From assembly GCA_031213475.1 (NCBI GenBank), contig JARUPZ010000017.1:2423920-2487919 (forward strand): 64,000 nucleotides of DNA, written 5' to 3'. The stretch is from Nereocystis luetkeana. Lineage: Eukaryota > Sar > Phaeophyceae > Laminariales > Laminariaceae. Below are positions 23,274-34,853 of this stretch, piece after piece; within the stretch, counting starts at the first letter, position 1, and every line of letters begins with the position of its first letter. The translations under genes and the position numbers were made by a program. Under the pieces are notes generated by a model that was not told where the DNA came from, searched no databases, and saw nothing but the letters and a program-made list of their open reading frames with translations.

Positions 23274-25019
23274 TTAAATATCGAGCGCACGATATGCCGT
23301 ACAATACACAGAGGCTACCTGTGGCCGAAGAAACCCCGCACGTCTGCCGCAGATAGATACACAATCAGGGACATATTTTAGAGGTTGACCTTCATACCGA
23401 CGATACTCAACAACCAACAACCTGGTCTATGCCACACCACCACTTCCTTCCACAGCTTGCAGAGCGCATGCAAATATACCCTAGGTACCAGGTATTACAT
23501 TAACATCGAGTATAAAGTTAGATACATATATATATATATATATACACCCTGAGTTCGACAGCTAGCTGTTCCCCTAAGTAAGTGAGGGGTGCATGTATCC
23601 TGCATCATGATAATATGAGCTTGAAGTCGTAGCTACCACCCGCACGTGGTGCGCGCGATCGATCGATGTATGTAGCGTACTCACCTTGCGAGTGAGAGAT
23701 TCTACCAAATTATTGATCTCACAGCTGTTCGCGTTTTGTTCTTCACATGTATGTATGTACATTAAGCGACACGCGTTGAGAATTTGGGAGTAGTAGTAGA
23801 TGAATCATTCCTGGCAAAGTTATGTATGAATCCCACTATTTTTAACAGCTGAGTAAGGCATTTATTTGTGCTCAAGACAGCGAGGAAAACCTCTGACCCT
23901 ACGGTGAACCCTACCAGGTATGCCCTAGTATACCCCATGCTCAGAGTCAAGATCACAGTGAGCCGCGAGCCTTCCTAGCCAAAGTAGGGGATCCCTAACT
24001 CCGTTGGGACTCCACTCCCATCAGTTTTGGGGACAAAAAAGTCAGGAATAATAGAGCGCACAGCAACGCGCACTTGTAGTAGCAAAAAAGGTACTGCTGC
24101 TGTCTCGTACGCACTGCTGTATGCGCGTCGCGGTCGCTTTTGTCGATCGCGGCAAGGATTGCGTTCAACACGACGAGAGAACAACGAGGCCCGTCGCTAT
24201 TTTTTGTAACGCTCCGGACAGAAAACTTCTACAATGCTGTTGTTGCAAATCGTATTCCCTGCGATCACCTCGCCCCGAGTTTTTGGTAGCCACAACTACA
24301 TTTATTTACAGGCATTAGTGTTGTAAGACAATATTAATAGTACCTACTGCAGTATGCATATAGGATACACCGCCAAACAAGTGATGTGCTCACACCGGGG
24401 AACAGCGACAACTAACTGCTGCAGGGTATGATGGGTGAAACTACTCGTACTCATTTTTTTCTTGGTTTTTTCGATGAGCCATTCATGCGCGCGCGCGTAC
24501 ATAGAAATACAATTACCGGTATACGTATGAATAGTCATTATTATAAACAAACACATTCGGGTAAGCAAGAGCACACACGAGGGGCGGGGAGGCGGGGGGG
24601 GGGGGGGGGGGGGGTCCCCCTTTTTTCCAAGTCCCAAAAAAGGCAGGGTGTTATACTAAATCCGAGTAAATTCCAACTGACGAAAACAAATCATGTTTTA
24701 ATTTGACTTCTGACAAAACTCTTCACCGGCAAGTTTGTTTTCAATTCCGACACAGAGGGGAGTGCAACCCCATTATTTCCCTTTCTTCTTTCGTTTTCCG
24801 TCGGGATACGAGTGAAGTCAGCATTTTCGCAAAACCCAGAGACACGATAGCAAATAAAAGCTGTTGGATTGAATTGAATAACTATGTTCAAAAAGGGGCG
24901 GAGGTGAAGTAAAATTCCCGTCCCGCGTGCGTTTATTACAGATGATTAGCATATTCGCAGATCAAAACGATACAAACGTCCCAACTTTTTTAAAGTACGA
25001 GGTAAATACTACTGAAAAT
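23274..25019. other. No gene recognised; poly-G run at 24,594-24,614
   Basis: Contains a TA dinucleotide run (about 23,528-23,543), a 21-base G run and an M2-like half (CATCAGTTTTGGGGACAAAA at about 24,019). No supported frame. Confidence 0.5.
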
Positions 25020-25905
25020 AAATAGTCCCAGAGCTTTTTGCTCGGGGGATTTCCGGCGGTTTTGTGGTGGGTTCGGGATAACCCCGTGGTCTCGCGATAG
25101 AAGATGTGGAACCCCGTGCCCGCACAAACGTCTTCCGCACAAAATATCATATCCCGCCCCCATGCCACGGAAAACGTACATCCAGTTCCCGAACAAACGA
25201 GCCCGACACATATTCAAACAACCCGTTCCTGCACAAGTATCTCCCGCACGAAAAAGAGACAAAAAAAACAACCCCCAACGAAAAAACGTTTTCACCTCGC
25301 TTTCTGGCAGCTACAGCTCCCCACAAAAACTCAACTACCAACGAAATAGGGCCACGTTTCTCATAGGATAGGGAGTGTCGAGGCGTCGGATGCACCGCAC
25401 AGCAGTCGAGGCCATCCCCAAACCCCGCGGTATGTTGATGAATGTGAAGTACTGTGCCCGCACAAATAAATTCGTTCGGCACAAATTATAATACCCGGCT
25501 CGAAACACGTCCCGCACAATAAGAGACGAAATACAACCCCAAACTGAGAGTGTTGAGTTTCCTCGCGGACGGCTGCAGCAGCTCCCCACAAAATACCCGA
25601 AAACAAACGAAATTGGGGCAAGTTTCTCGTGGGGTGTGTAAAGGCGTCGGGTGCACCACACAGCAGCAGTCGAAGCCAGTCCGAAATCCCGCGACCCCGT
25701 GATAGATGCGAAACCCCCGCCCCGCCCGGGACAAAAAACGCGCCCTGCACAAATCAGAATATCCCGCTCCCGCGCCACGGAAAATGGTAAATCCCAAAAC
25801 AAAACGTCCCACGGTGTCCACATACAATACAAATATTAATATTAATAGTATGGTTTAGTCCCGGGGGAACTGAGTCCCGCGGGATATCGAGTCGAGAAAG
25901 CGCCC
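25020..25905. repeat. Degenerate CCCGCAC/CCGTG-rich repeat
   Basis: CCCGCACAAA, CCACGGAAAA, GTGCACCACACAGCAG and GGCGTCGG recur at about 25,120-25,400 and again at about 25,440-25,760. The two halves are diverged direct copies of about 300 bp. Long antisense frames follow the repeat and are not called genes. Confidence 0.6.
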
Positions 25906-26463
25906 CGAGGAGTTACCTGGATAATAACTGTAAGTATTATGCTTGCCATCCGACAATGTGCAGCATGAGCTTCGACGTTGATCACTCAAACTTTTCCTGA
26001 AAGAAAGAAGAAAACCTCGGAAACAAAAAAAGGAAACCTACGGCATGCACAAGGTCTATCCACCTCCTGTGTCTACTTCCCTTAAAGTAACTTTGAGTCT
26101 ACCGCCTCCAACACACGCGATATGTCTACCTGGTATTTGTACCTTGTAAGTTGGTTTGCAATACACACACTTACTTTCTGTTTGTCTCAATACCATGTAT
26201 GTGTACCTGGCAAGAAAGATAGCCTCGGCCGGTCAGCATCCCGCTTTCTTAATAGGGGCTGAACGGGGTCGGGTTACCGGTATATTATACGTCAAGTTTC
26301 TTATCGTTATCTTATGACCTGAGGAGCCCTACTGCGCAACTCACTCAGTAAAAAAGCTGATGTTGAGCAAACAAACAAGTTGCAAAATCCAAACTTCAAC
26401 CCCCGTGAATAATCCCTATTTGCAAAGCACTAGGTGCAAGACACTATCTCAGGGATAAAATAC
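25906..26463. other. No gene recognised; R4 fragment
   Basis: The start carries an inverted R4 piece (TTGCCATCCGACAATGTGCA, ACGTTGATCACTC). The rest has TACCTGGTATTTG at about 26,130 and no coding signal. Confidence 0.5.
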
Positions 26464-26582
26464 TATTATACGGGGGACCCTATAGTAATTAGGATCAAAT
26501 ATTGTTATAATAGTAAAAAGAGGGGAATATTTACGTGTTTTGTGAGTACCATAATTCCTATTTACTATTATCCCCCGTGACA
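26464..26582 (+). mobile_element. MITE family M1, copy 5
   Basis: A diverged copy: the core reads GGATCAAATATTGTTATAAT and the right end is CCCCCGTGACA. Confidence 0.8.
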
Positions 26583-27077
26583 ATGGAATCGTAAAATACT
26601 TCGTGCAAATAGAGTGGCTGTGCATAACATTCTTCTTTTTCGAGTATTAATAATTCCCGTCGGAAATATAATCATCATCGACAAACTTCCGGCTTGCGCT
26701 GATTCGGAGACGAAAAAAAGCTAAGCATTGGATGCATATATCTTGGAAAAAGAAGCACTTAAGTCTTGCAGGAGCGGCAGCATTTCGCAGGGCCAAACGA
26801 GTAGAAGAACAGAAGTCGGGCAAGTAGCAGTACCTACCTGCAGCGACCAGCAGCAACGGCGACACAGCAGCAGCACCACCAAGCACCAACAGGTAAAAGA
26901 AGTGCGGTGTATCTTGCACTCCTCGACACTCGCTGTGCGAGCAACGCCGCCACAACGAGAAAATCGCCCTCCTTCGTTCTCCTCGATGCCCGAAAGGGGT
27001 CGAAGCGGCGAAGATCACAGGAGACTTCTGAGCGTGACGGCAAGGGTGTGCACGCGCTTGCAGCAGCGCTTGTTATA
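26583..27077. other. Low-complexity GCAGCA region, no gene called
   Basis: CAGCAG-type triplets (26,840-26,890) give Gln/Ser-rich frames on both strands. No splice context or domain supports a gene. Confidence 0.45.
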
Positions 27078-27346
27078 AGGATTACCTTGGGCTGGGTAAT
27101 CGATCGGTCGTTTACCCCTATATATAGCTCAGTAGGTAACACCTTCACATTTGACGTCGTCCAGGTCACGGGTTCGAACCTCACTTCGAACGTTTCTTTG
27201 ACAGAAACGCTTGCGCGTGCACACCTAAAAAACACACACACACACACACACCTCCCTCTGGTTCCCCAGGTGATGAAACGAAGCGGGTAGGTCAGCGTAC
27301 GGACGTATACGGTTCCGGCGCCCCAAAGATCCCGCCGTTCAGAGGG
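27078..27346 (+). mobile_element. SINE family B, full copy 1
   Basis: A tRNA-like head has box A TATAGCTCAGTAGGTAACAC and a perfect box B GGGTTCGAACCTC. A shared body follows (CGTTTCTTTGACAGAAACGC, TTGCGCGTGCACACC, a CA run, GATGAAACGAAGCGGGTAGG) and the copy ends in a G run. The TTTCTNNNACAGAAA stem is a small conserved hairpin. Confidence 0.82.
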
Positions 27347-27357
27347 GGGGGGAGTGT

Positions 27358-27436
27358 TATAAGGGTTACCCTGGGCTGGGTGATCGATCGGTCTTCTACC
27401 TCTATAGCTCAGTAGTAGGTAACACCTTCACACGCT
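27358..27436 (+). mobile_element. SINE family B, truncated partner copy
   Basis: GTTACCCTGGGCTGGGTGAT and TATAGCTCAGTAGTAGGTAA repeat the head of the copy just upstream, across a 9-base G run. The same full copy, G run, head arrangement recurs at 39.18-39.53 kb. Confidence 0.75.
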
Positions 27437-28057
27437 CGCTTGAGGCGTCTCTCTTGCTTTTAGTGGCGCTTGCTTGCAGCAGCGCTTGCTTGCAGCAGAG
27501 CTTGCTTGTGCAGCAGCGCTTGCGGCAGGCATCACGTTTACTTGCAGCTGAATAGCAGCTGAATAGCAGCTGAATAGCAGCAGCAGCTGCAGCAGAGGCA
27601 TGCAGAAGCAGCAGCGGCAGCAGTTATTCTCGCAAAACCCCGCCCGTAGCAGACACAGCTAGCTAGGGTTAGCTCTCGGGCAAGCTTGGCAATCCATGGC
27701 GTCCGGAGAGTTTTCGAGAAACGGGATGCAGCGGTCGAATCGCATATCACACAAATTTGGCTGTATGTAGTATAAGGGTCGTTCTCATCGGAGAGATGAA
27801 TCCCTATAATTTCCATGTTTTTTTCTCGCAATAATATGTTTTATCTTTCAGATTTTACTGATATTTTTTTCCCAATTATCTGAACTTTAACAAACCTGAT
27901 TTTTTTGCTTCTGGAGAAGTTGAAGGATAGTGGCAAAACCGTTCCGTACCTTGATACATATCCCCAATTATTTCCAAACTTTCGAAATTCTGGGGGGGAA
28001 ACTAATATGCTATCCAAAAATGAGTGACTTCGTGATTGTGTGCAAATAAATGTTGAC
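27437..28057. other. GCAGC-rich stretch then unique DNA, no gene called
   Basis: CGCTTGCTTGCAGCAG and CAGCTGAATAG are locally repeated (27,465-27,620). The remainder is A/T-rich without a supported frame. Confidence 0.5.
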
Positions 28058-28166
28058 TATGACGGGGGACCCTAGTTAACAGGACCTATGGCGTACATAA
28101 AAAACTTTATATTTAACCATTTTTACCAACAATATTTGGTCCTGTTAACTATGGCCCCCCGTAATA
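28058..28166 (-). mobile_element. MITE family M1, copy 6
   Basis: A well-kept copy with left end GACGGGGGACC. Confidence 0.88.
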
Positions 28167-28214
28167 CAACAAAAAAAGACGTAATGAGAAGGAAGGAGCA
28201 AAGACAGCAAATAG

Positions 28215-28360
28215 AGTAGACAAGCCGAAAGTTGGCACAGAAGGGATGTAGACTTGGTGCATGGGTTTCCGTTTGCTTCCGAGGTTTTCTTCCTTCGGGA
28301 AAGTTATGAGTGATCCATGTTGAAGATCATGCTGCACATTGTCGGATGGCAAGAAGAGAA
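28215..28360 (+). repeat. Dispersed repeat R4, copy 2
   Basis: Nearly identical to 13,350-13,495 and in the same orientation, differing by a few point changes (GGAAGGGATGTAGAC here, GGAAGGGAGGTAGAC there). Confidence 0.78.
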
Positions 28361-28639
28361 ATAATAAAAAATATTGTACAAAGGCATTTTGACTATAATA
28401 GTCGTCGGTCTTGGGGGAGTAGATGAGCAAAATTCGCAAGATATGTTATTTTGTGCAGAGGTTTGAACGACATCGGGAATCACCATGAAATTGATAGACT
28501 AAGTGCAAACTACCAATGACATTGTACAACACTACATGATCACTTTGCCAAACAATATTTGTGTTGTAAAACACTACCGTATCATGCTGGGTGATAAGAT
28601 GACACACACCCTGGGAATTTCAGACCCGGTTTCCTCCAA

Positions 28640-28896
28640 AACATGGAGGGGGGGCACACCTAACGAAAATTGTGGCTTTGGAAATGTTTTTGTCGAGAAG
28701 TTTGCATAGTTGCATCGCTCGGCGTATTGAGTACGCCCTCCCCGTTATCGAGGAACCCATCTTTGAAAATCGTACGACGGGGGGTATTGTGATAATGGCG
28801 CATTGCAACGATGTCCCGCGCAGTCAGGCAGAAATGTTTTGGCCTGAAAATGTGGTTCCCCCTATCTATCGCAGCATGCCCCATCGCCACATACAA
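28640..28896 (-). pseudogene. Relic of an unidentified repeat-borne ORF, copy 1
   Basis: The - strand frame contains [20 protein letters not shown] + strand frame at 35.19-35.27 kb contains [18 protein letters not shown]. The shared block is conserved at DNA level (GGGCGTACTNAATACGCCGA). I do not recognise the protein. Two copies in opposite directions suggest a transposon-borne gene remnant. Confidence 0.4.
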
Positions 28897-29734
28897 CTCC
28901 CGTCCCTCCGTCGTATGTTACAGTAGTATATGCTAGGGGTGCACCTCAACTTTCTGAGGCTCCTCAGACGCGTGTAAAACAAAATATAGATGGCAAATCT
29001 TCGCCCGAAACATGTACGAGGTATGCACGAGGTATGAGGTATGACTGGCCGGGCTCCTGCGCCCATTCGGGACACCTCTTGATAGCGACCACAACCATGG
29101 TATATAGATAGATGTTAAGAAACAGGCAGTGAATACACAGCCTATTATTGAGCCAATGCTTCGTAAGCTGCGGCTCTTAAGTTAGTTGCGGTTCAAATAT
29201 ACTATGACACCGTATTGTGAGTAACGGGATATTTAGGAATCATCAGTTCTTCTTGTGGTCGACGAGTTGGAGCGACAAGCCATCTCGATAGACAGACGTT
29301 GCTGTAAGTAAGAAGACGACGAGATCGAGGAACTGGAGTGCTTGGACACACCCCCACCTTCACTCTTCTCAACGACATCGGCCCTTAAGATTATGTTGGC
29401 ACATCGGCCCTTAAGATTATGTTGGCACATCGAGCGCCACTTTCTACTCAACATGCATCTTCTACGTCATCAGTGAGGCCCGAGCTTGTCCAACAACGGC
29501 TCTGCGCTAGCCTCCTCTCTCTGGAGACCACCTTCGGCCACCCATCTATCTGAGTGTGCATGCAATACATTCTTTAAACAATAGGGAAATGATAATAGAT
29601 ATACATGGATAAATATTGATATATATATATATACACAATGAATCTCGGCCGCTGTGAGCGAACCTTAAAATTATTAGGTTGAAAATATTACTTCTATTTC
29701 GGGGGGGGGGCATAGCAGACAGAAACAAACACGT
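28897..29734. other. No gene recognised
   Basis: Contains a short direct duplication, CACATCGGCCCTTAAGATTA at about 29,371 and 29,401, and a TA run near 29,620. No supported frame. Confidence 0.5.
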
Positions 29735-29901
29735 TTACCACCGGGAACCACAGTAAATAGGACGGAATATTGAAACATCTAAGTTTTTGTGTTTACCGTA
29801 GGTCCTGTTTACTATGGCCCCCCGTAGTAATCAAAATATGTAAACATCAAGGTTTTTGTGTTTACCGTAAGTCCTATTTAATATGGTCCCCCGTCGTAAT
29901 A
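29735..29901 (+). mobile_element. MITE family M1, copy 7 with duplicated right half
   Basis: A complete but shortened element is followed directly by a second right half (GTTTTTGTGTTTACCGTAAG...GGTCCCCCGTCG). This suggests local duplication or partial gene conversion. Confidence 0.75.
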
Positions 29902-30128
29902 GGTTTGTAACCAATCTAGGTTCGTGGCCTGATACGTTCGCCACGGGTTTGCCCGTCGGTGTTACGATCACGCCACCAGGTGCATCTCACCTAGTACTAG
30001 GCAGTTTTTTGGGGTGCGATTGATAAGGGGACAACTCGTGGCGCCGTATGTATGTTGTCTCGTTCGGCCTTGGCACGAAGCGTATAGGAGGAGTAGGAGA
30101 TGGAGATGGAAAATATGTACCAGGTATC

Positions 30129-30237
30129 TATTACGGGGGACCATAGTTAACAGGACCTATGGTATACATAAAAACCTACATATTTAACATTTTTTACGAA
30201 CAATATTTGGTCCTATTAACTATGGACCCCCGTAATA
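30129..30237 (-). mobile_element. MITE family M1, copy 8
   Basis: A near-consensus copy. A TACCAGGTA motif ends 4 bp before its left end. Confidence 0.9.
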
Positions 30238-30771
30238 AGAGTGATGTACAAGCCGGAGCGCCAGGTGGGGCGCCACGCATCGCCGCACTGGACCCTTGGA
30301 TTTGTTTTCAAAAAATTTAAACCGAAAAACGCATCCCATGCGGATAGACAGTTTTCTTGGGTGCGGCAGAGAGCTCCTTTTTATGAGGTAGGAGCCTCAG
30401 AGACCTTACGTGCTATCTTACGGCTACCGTGGCACCGAACTCTCACCTGAGTATTTCCACAGAGTATCGCTAGGGTACAGCCTTGAAAGGCCGATAATTA
30501 CCTGGGTTCAGGTACTGGGATCGTATCTGGAGATTTTGGGAAGCGTGTGTTAGGTGGGAAACCAGGGGTTTCCAAAGCGAGGCGAACGTGCCTCTCTCTC
30601 TCTACGTAGCCTCGCCTGTCTTCCATCGTGCTCTACGAAGGAGTAACGCTGCGCATGTGCTTTTCTGCTATATTTAAGCCACCAACTCACGTGAGAAACT
30701 GCTCCGTAGGCAAACCTGGCTAGGAATACTCCATACCCCGACATAACAAAAACGATTTCAAGAGGGGGCGG
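30238..30771. other. No gene recognised
   Basis: The stretch carries M3-like debris (TTTTATGAGGTAGGAGCCTC at about 30,380) and no supported coding frame. Confidence 0.45.
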
Positions 30772-31325
30772 AGGGAGGGGGGGTGTACTCGATAGGAGAG
30801 GTGTACTCGATATCATGCATCGCCTTAGTCGTACGACCATAGACCCTCGCATTCCTATGATGCCGGGACGGAGCATGTCGGGTTTTCACCGACCAGGCAG
30901 ACATTGCTTGCACCAAGGGCGAAGCGCCGTGAGGTGTCTGGCGAGTCGCTTGAAGGGTGAGCTGCATCCTACTAAGAACCGCTTGTGAGGCGGACTTGCA
31001 TATAGACGACAGCTTCAATGAGTTGATTGAGTTTCCGGTGTAGGCCTTTCCAGAGACAGCAATGGGAGAGCTATGTAACTGCCTCTTGGATGCCTTACCT
31101 TGAACACTACGTGATACGATAATTCCCAATTGTGAGGAGTAAAGGCTCTTTACCTCGCACAAATGATCTAACTCGACAACCAGCTGTGGGCGACCGCCAA
31201 AAAGAAAAAACGAAAACAAAAACAAAAGCGGCACCCTGGTTGTCTAGCTCACGTAGTGAGCGGCATGTTTTACAGTGTCGTTGCCAACCGACGCCAACCC
31301 AACCTATCAAAAATACGGGGGGGGG
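30772..31325 (+). repeat. Dispersed repeat R3, copy 2
   Basis: Reads GTCGTACGACCATAGACCCT, CCGGGACGGAGCATGTCGGG, AACCGCTTGTGAGGCGGACT and CGACGCCAACCC in that order. It has an A-rich interior segment near 31,200-31,225 and a poly-G tract at its right edge (31,318-31,343). Confidence 0.82.
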
Positions 31326-31856
31326 GCGGGGGGGGGGGGGGGGCTATCAAAGAAGAGAAAACGAGAACACACTCTTAAAAAGATAAAAGCGAGAAAACGA
31401 AAGCAGCGGGGGGATGTGATTTCTAGACAAAGATACGAAAGGAGGCTTCTCGTCGCATCTTGAACTCTGTAGTGGTTGTACTTGGGTTTAGCGTACGCCT
31501 CTTCTCTAGATTTCGAAAATGACCACTGGTAGTATTGGGGTATCGGGTGTTTGGGAGCACACATGCATGTAGCGCAAGCGCAAGCAGGCATTTGAGGGAT
31601 GACCCTCTGATATACACTGAGTCATCGTCCACAGCAACCAGACAGACAAACCGAACTCTAAGCCACTGCTCTCACTCTGTGGATATACGGCTACTTTTAC
31701 GACAGTGAGTGTACTGTAAGTCCTTGAGCTGACGCCCCCCGTCGATGGTACATACGTTGGCCAATGCTGCTCCCGCACGCGTCCGCCGCCCAACTCTTGT
31801 CTCAGCCCTCGGTTTTCTCTTCTCGTACGGGTAATATATATCGTCGATTGATGCAG

Positions 31857-32233
31857 GTCACGCCAGCAGCATTACCGACAGCCGCAGCGGTGGTACAACA
31901 AGCGGAGGTGCTGCTACATCATTGCTGCATGCAGGATGTCCTTTTCGTCCACCAGGCAAGCAGCAGAATCAGGCGGATCGTCAGCAAGATCAGCAGCACC
32001 AGCTTGCTGTGTCCCTGCCTGCAGGGGATAGGCGCAGCACCACTGGAAGCAGCGGCAACGCCAGCACCAATACCGCAAGCACCACCACCACCACCAGTCG
32101 CACCGCCGGCAGCACCAACGCCAGCAGCAGCAGAAGCAACAGCCAACTCCTCGCGAACGTGCTCAGCTCGGGAGGCAGGGGCGCGCCTCGGGTGACCGGG
32201 GAAGCCTCCGGCAAGATGCTTCTAGTCGGAGAG
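31857..32233 (+). CDS. Candidate Ser/Thr/Gly-rich exon, possibly the 5' part of the NOS gene
   Basis: An acceptor-like GATTGATGCAG precedes a 125-codon open stretch. Its first half is HASSITDSRSGGTTSGG..., its middle a long Ser/Thr/Asn/Gly run, and its end VTGEASGKMLLVGE. The + strand frame has a disordered-linker composition, plausible for an N-terminal tail. The donor (GAG|GTCAGG) is weak. Entry phase would be 1 and exit phase 0, which does not match the next candidate exon at 34,747 (entry phase 1), so another exon would be needed. A diverged copy of its last ~45 bp lies at 33,178-33,222. It could belong to another gene or be non-coding. Confidence 0.35.
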
Positions 32234-32458
32234 GTCAGGCGATCAATAAGAATTTCTAACAGTTTAGACATTGACTTTTGTAAAGAAATGCAACCTCAAC
32301 CGCCTATTTCAAATCAGTCACGCTGCTGCACAGCCCAATCACCAAGGCCGCCATTAGTTGACTTTTGTATACAGATGCACGATTTTCATGTATATGTGCT
32401 ACGCTGAACGCCATAGAAAAATGTGATTCGGTTTTTTTTAGAGAGGCTAAAATATTTT

Positions 32459-32575
32459 TTACGGGGGATCTAGAGTAAATAGGACCTACGGTAGAGACAA
32501 AACCTTATCCCTGGCGTATATCTACCTACTTTTACCAACAATATTTGGTCCTACTTACTATGGTCCCTCGTAATA
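32459..32575 (-). mobile_element. MITE family M1, copy 9
   Basis: The spacer has TCCCTGGCG at the place where other copies have TACCWGGTA, which looks like a decayed version. The left end is TTTACGGGGGATC. Confidence 0.8.
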
Positions 32576-32904
32576 GTAGTGCGAGAGGTTATAATCCTGA
32601 CGGTCATAACCAACCAAAATTATAGTCAGCAGACAGTCAGTTGTGGCTTGATTAAATTGTGCGAACATTTTTACAGACAGTAACCCAATCACAAAGACCG
32701 CGCTTCGTTGATTTCTTCAGCTATTTGGTTGCTGGTGTACAATACTGGATGCCATGAAAAACAAAACGCATGGCTTTTGGAACGGAATCGACAGGAGGAA
32801 AGGCGGCCCGGACTTACTTGTGATGGCATAAATTATACGATCAAGAAAGAATCAATTTGCTCAGCTGATTATCCTGCAGTAGTATGCGAACACTTGTTAT
32901 CTAC

Positions 32905-33013
32905 TATTACGGGGGGCCATAGTTAACAGGACCAAATTTTGTTAGTAAAAATGGTTAAATATATAGGTTTTTATGTATACCATAGGTCCTGTTAACTATG
33001 GCCCCCCGTAATA
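32905..33013 (+). mobile_element. MITE family M1, copy 10
   Basis: Among the best-preserved copies: both arms match over about 29 bp (GGGGGCCATAGTTAACAGGA and its complement). Confidence 0.92.
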
Positions 33014-33846
33014 ATCACGCAGCTTGAAGAAGAGTGGAGCATCAACCACTCTCCATCGGCCGAGTTCACACCTAACCTGGCGTATTCTCTGGCATAAACG
33101 AGGTTTTATTCGTGCTCCAACGCCGAAGGCGGTGGCAGTATTTCTAAATTGGCAGTGTTTTAAGTTTGGCCGTATGAGTCTCGGGTGGCAGGGGAAGCCG
33201 CCGGGAGGGTGCTTCTAACTATTTCGGGGGCATGTCGTGCTGCGCTTGTTCCTGTCATGCCATCCATCCGCGGTAGAAACGTAACCCAATACTTACTGCT
33301 GTATATATATCCCGACGACTTTTTGATAGAACATTTGGCTTGCGTAACTTCAAGCGATTTGTTAAGATTGCTCATGTTCAGAGCGCAAGTCAAAAAGGGT
33401 CAAGTAATTTGATTCGTTTCGCTGTGTGTGACCCTCGCGCGATTGGGGGGGGAGGGGGAGGGGGGGGTGCTTCAGAGTAGTCGCAGAGGCCGAGACTCGT
33501 GGTGGGGCAATGAAAAAACGCCTACAATCACTTGTTTAGGGTTTGTTGGTCAAATAGTGCGATCATGCATGATGATCGTACGACCATTCATTTTAGTTGG
33601 ACACAGCTTTTTTGTGCCATACTTAGCGCCATACAAAAAAGTGCACAGGTTTTAGAGTTAGTTCCCATCCTGAAGTTATAGAATGTCGTGGTACGCTCTG
33701 TACGCTCTCTATATATATTTATGTTATATATACTCGGTATATTCAAAAATATACCAGTACCTGGTATACTATAATGCCTGTAATAAAGGTATACCCTGGT
33801 ATACATTTAGGTGTTTGGTTGTATACGTTGAATCGTGTAAGTTTAG
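33014..33846. other. No gene called; exon-like duplicate at 33,178-33,222
   Basis: CTCGGGTGGCAGGGGAAGCC and GTGCTTCTA repeat, with changes, the end of the candidate exon at 32,184-32,228. Two TACCWGGTA-type motifs lie at about 33,757-33,800. The rest is unassigned. Confidence 0.45.
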
Positions 33847-33958
33847 TATTACGGGGGACCAAAATAGTAAATAGGACCAAATATTGTTAGTAAAAATAGG
33901 CAAAATATATAGGTTTTTGTGTATACCGTAGGTCCTATTAACTATATCCCCCGTAATA
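33847..33958 (+). mobile_element. MITE family M1, copy 11
   Basis: Intact ends; the right inner arm reads ACTATATCCCCCG. Confidence 0.9.
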
Positions 33959-34094
33959 GTGTCATAGACCAGAACAAAATATATACAACCCTAATATTAC
34001 AACGAGCGACATCGGATTCCTATTATTGGCGACAGTTAGTTCCAAAAATCCTGCTGCGCGAGTTCCTAGTGGCACGGCAGTTTTGTGCTCGTAC

Positions 34095-34210
34095 TATTAC
34101 GGGGAACCATAGTTAATAGGACCTATGGCATACGTATTAACCTACCAGGTATATATTTAACCTTTTTTACTAACAATATTTAGTCCTATTAGCTATGGTC
34201 CCCCGTAATA
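34095..34210 (-). mobile_element. MITE family M1, copy 12 with TACCAGGTA
   Basis: The spacer reads AACCTACCAGGTATATATTT, where plain copies have AACCTATATATTT. This is an exact 7-bp gain at a TA, at 34,143-34,151. Confidence 0.9.
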
Positions 34211-34360
34211 CAGTATCTTCCCATCGACATAAATACACTAAAACCATAAGATTCAATATAAAAAAATACTATTAACACCGGGTACCAGATATATAATACG
34301 CAGTATTAGCACTTTTCGCCAACCCCGTCTTGCTGCTGACTGCCAACATGGTCGGCATTC

Positions 34361-34449
34361 ACCCTTACAGCACCGCAATCCCGTTGAAGGGGGCAATCCA
34401 CTTAAAGTATAAGTATTTCGTCCCCGAAGCGGGACTGCAGTACTAAAAG
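34361..34449. mobile_element. Palindromic MITE family M2, copy 3
   Basis: CACCGCAATCCCGTTGAAGG pairs with CCCGAAGCGGGACTGCAGTA. It is more diverged than the nested copy at 23.1 kb. Confidence 0.65.
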
Positions 34450-34570
34450 TGTCAGTCACTCTCTTTTCGGGGAATGACACATGTAGTAATGAGAGCCCAC
34501 GATCGGCCCCGAAAACGAGGTGTCCCCCTTATGTGCGTATGTGAACACGCCATGTTTTGATTCTGACTGC

Positions 34571-34679
34571 GATTGCGAGGGACCCTGGTAGATAGAAACT
34601 AATATTGTCTGAAGAAATAGGGGAAACTATAGGTTTTTGTGTGTACCGTAGATTCTACTTACAATGGTCCCCCGTCACA
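34571..34679 (+). mobile_element. MITE family M1, copy 13
   Basis: Diverged: left arm GCGAGGGACCCTGGTAGATA, right arm CTTACAATGGTCCCCCGTCA. Confidence 0.75.
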
Positions 34680-34746
34680 CTTATGTCCATTACTACTACG
34701 TGTGTTCCCCTGGAATAATAGGTGAGACTCGATCGGTGTCTCCCAG

Positions 34747-34853
34747 GGTGGATCTACAAGGTTTCCATAAACAACGAGCGCCTCCCTCCGAAAGCGACAC
34801 CCACGTGGACGGTTTGGCTCGAGATACCGGCGGGCGACACGGTCACCTTCGAG
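34747..34853 (+). CDS. NOS gene candidate exon a (unknown domain)
   Basis: After CTCCCAG the frame (entry phase 1) reads [16 protein letters not shown] and then [17 protein letters not shown]. Alternating hydrophobic and polar residues suggest beta strands. The best donor is GAG|GCAAGTG, a GC donor with otherwise ideal context, giving exit phase 0. That matches the entry phase of the exon at 38,179, so VTFE would continue into VLARDARHV. No family is recognised. It might belong to a separate upstream gene. Confidence 0.5.

Noticed and set aside
25335..25832. 165-codon - strand frame
   Set aside because: Overlapping frames of similar length exist in other phases and follow the degenerate CCCGCAC repeat; no domain is recognised.
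27130..27200. A functional tRNA gene (good box A and box B)
   Set aside because: The arms do not close into a cloverleaf with an acceptor stem, and the sequence recurs with a long shared tail at 39.2 kb, so it is a SINE.
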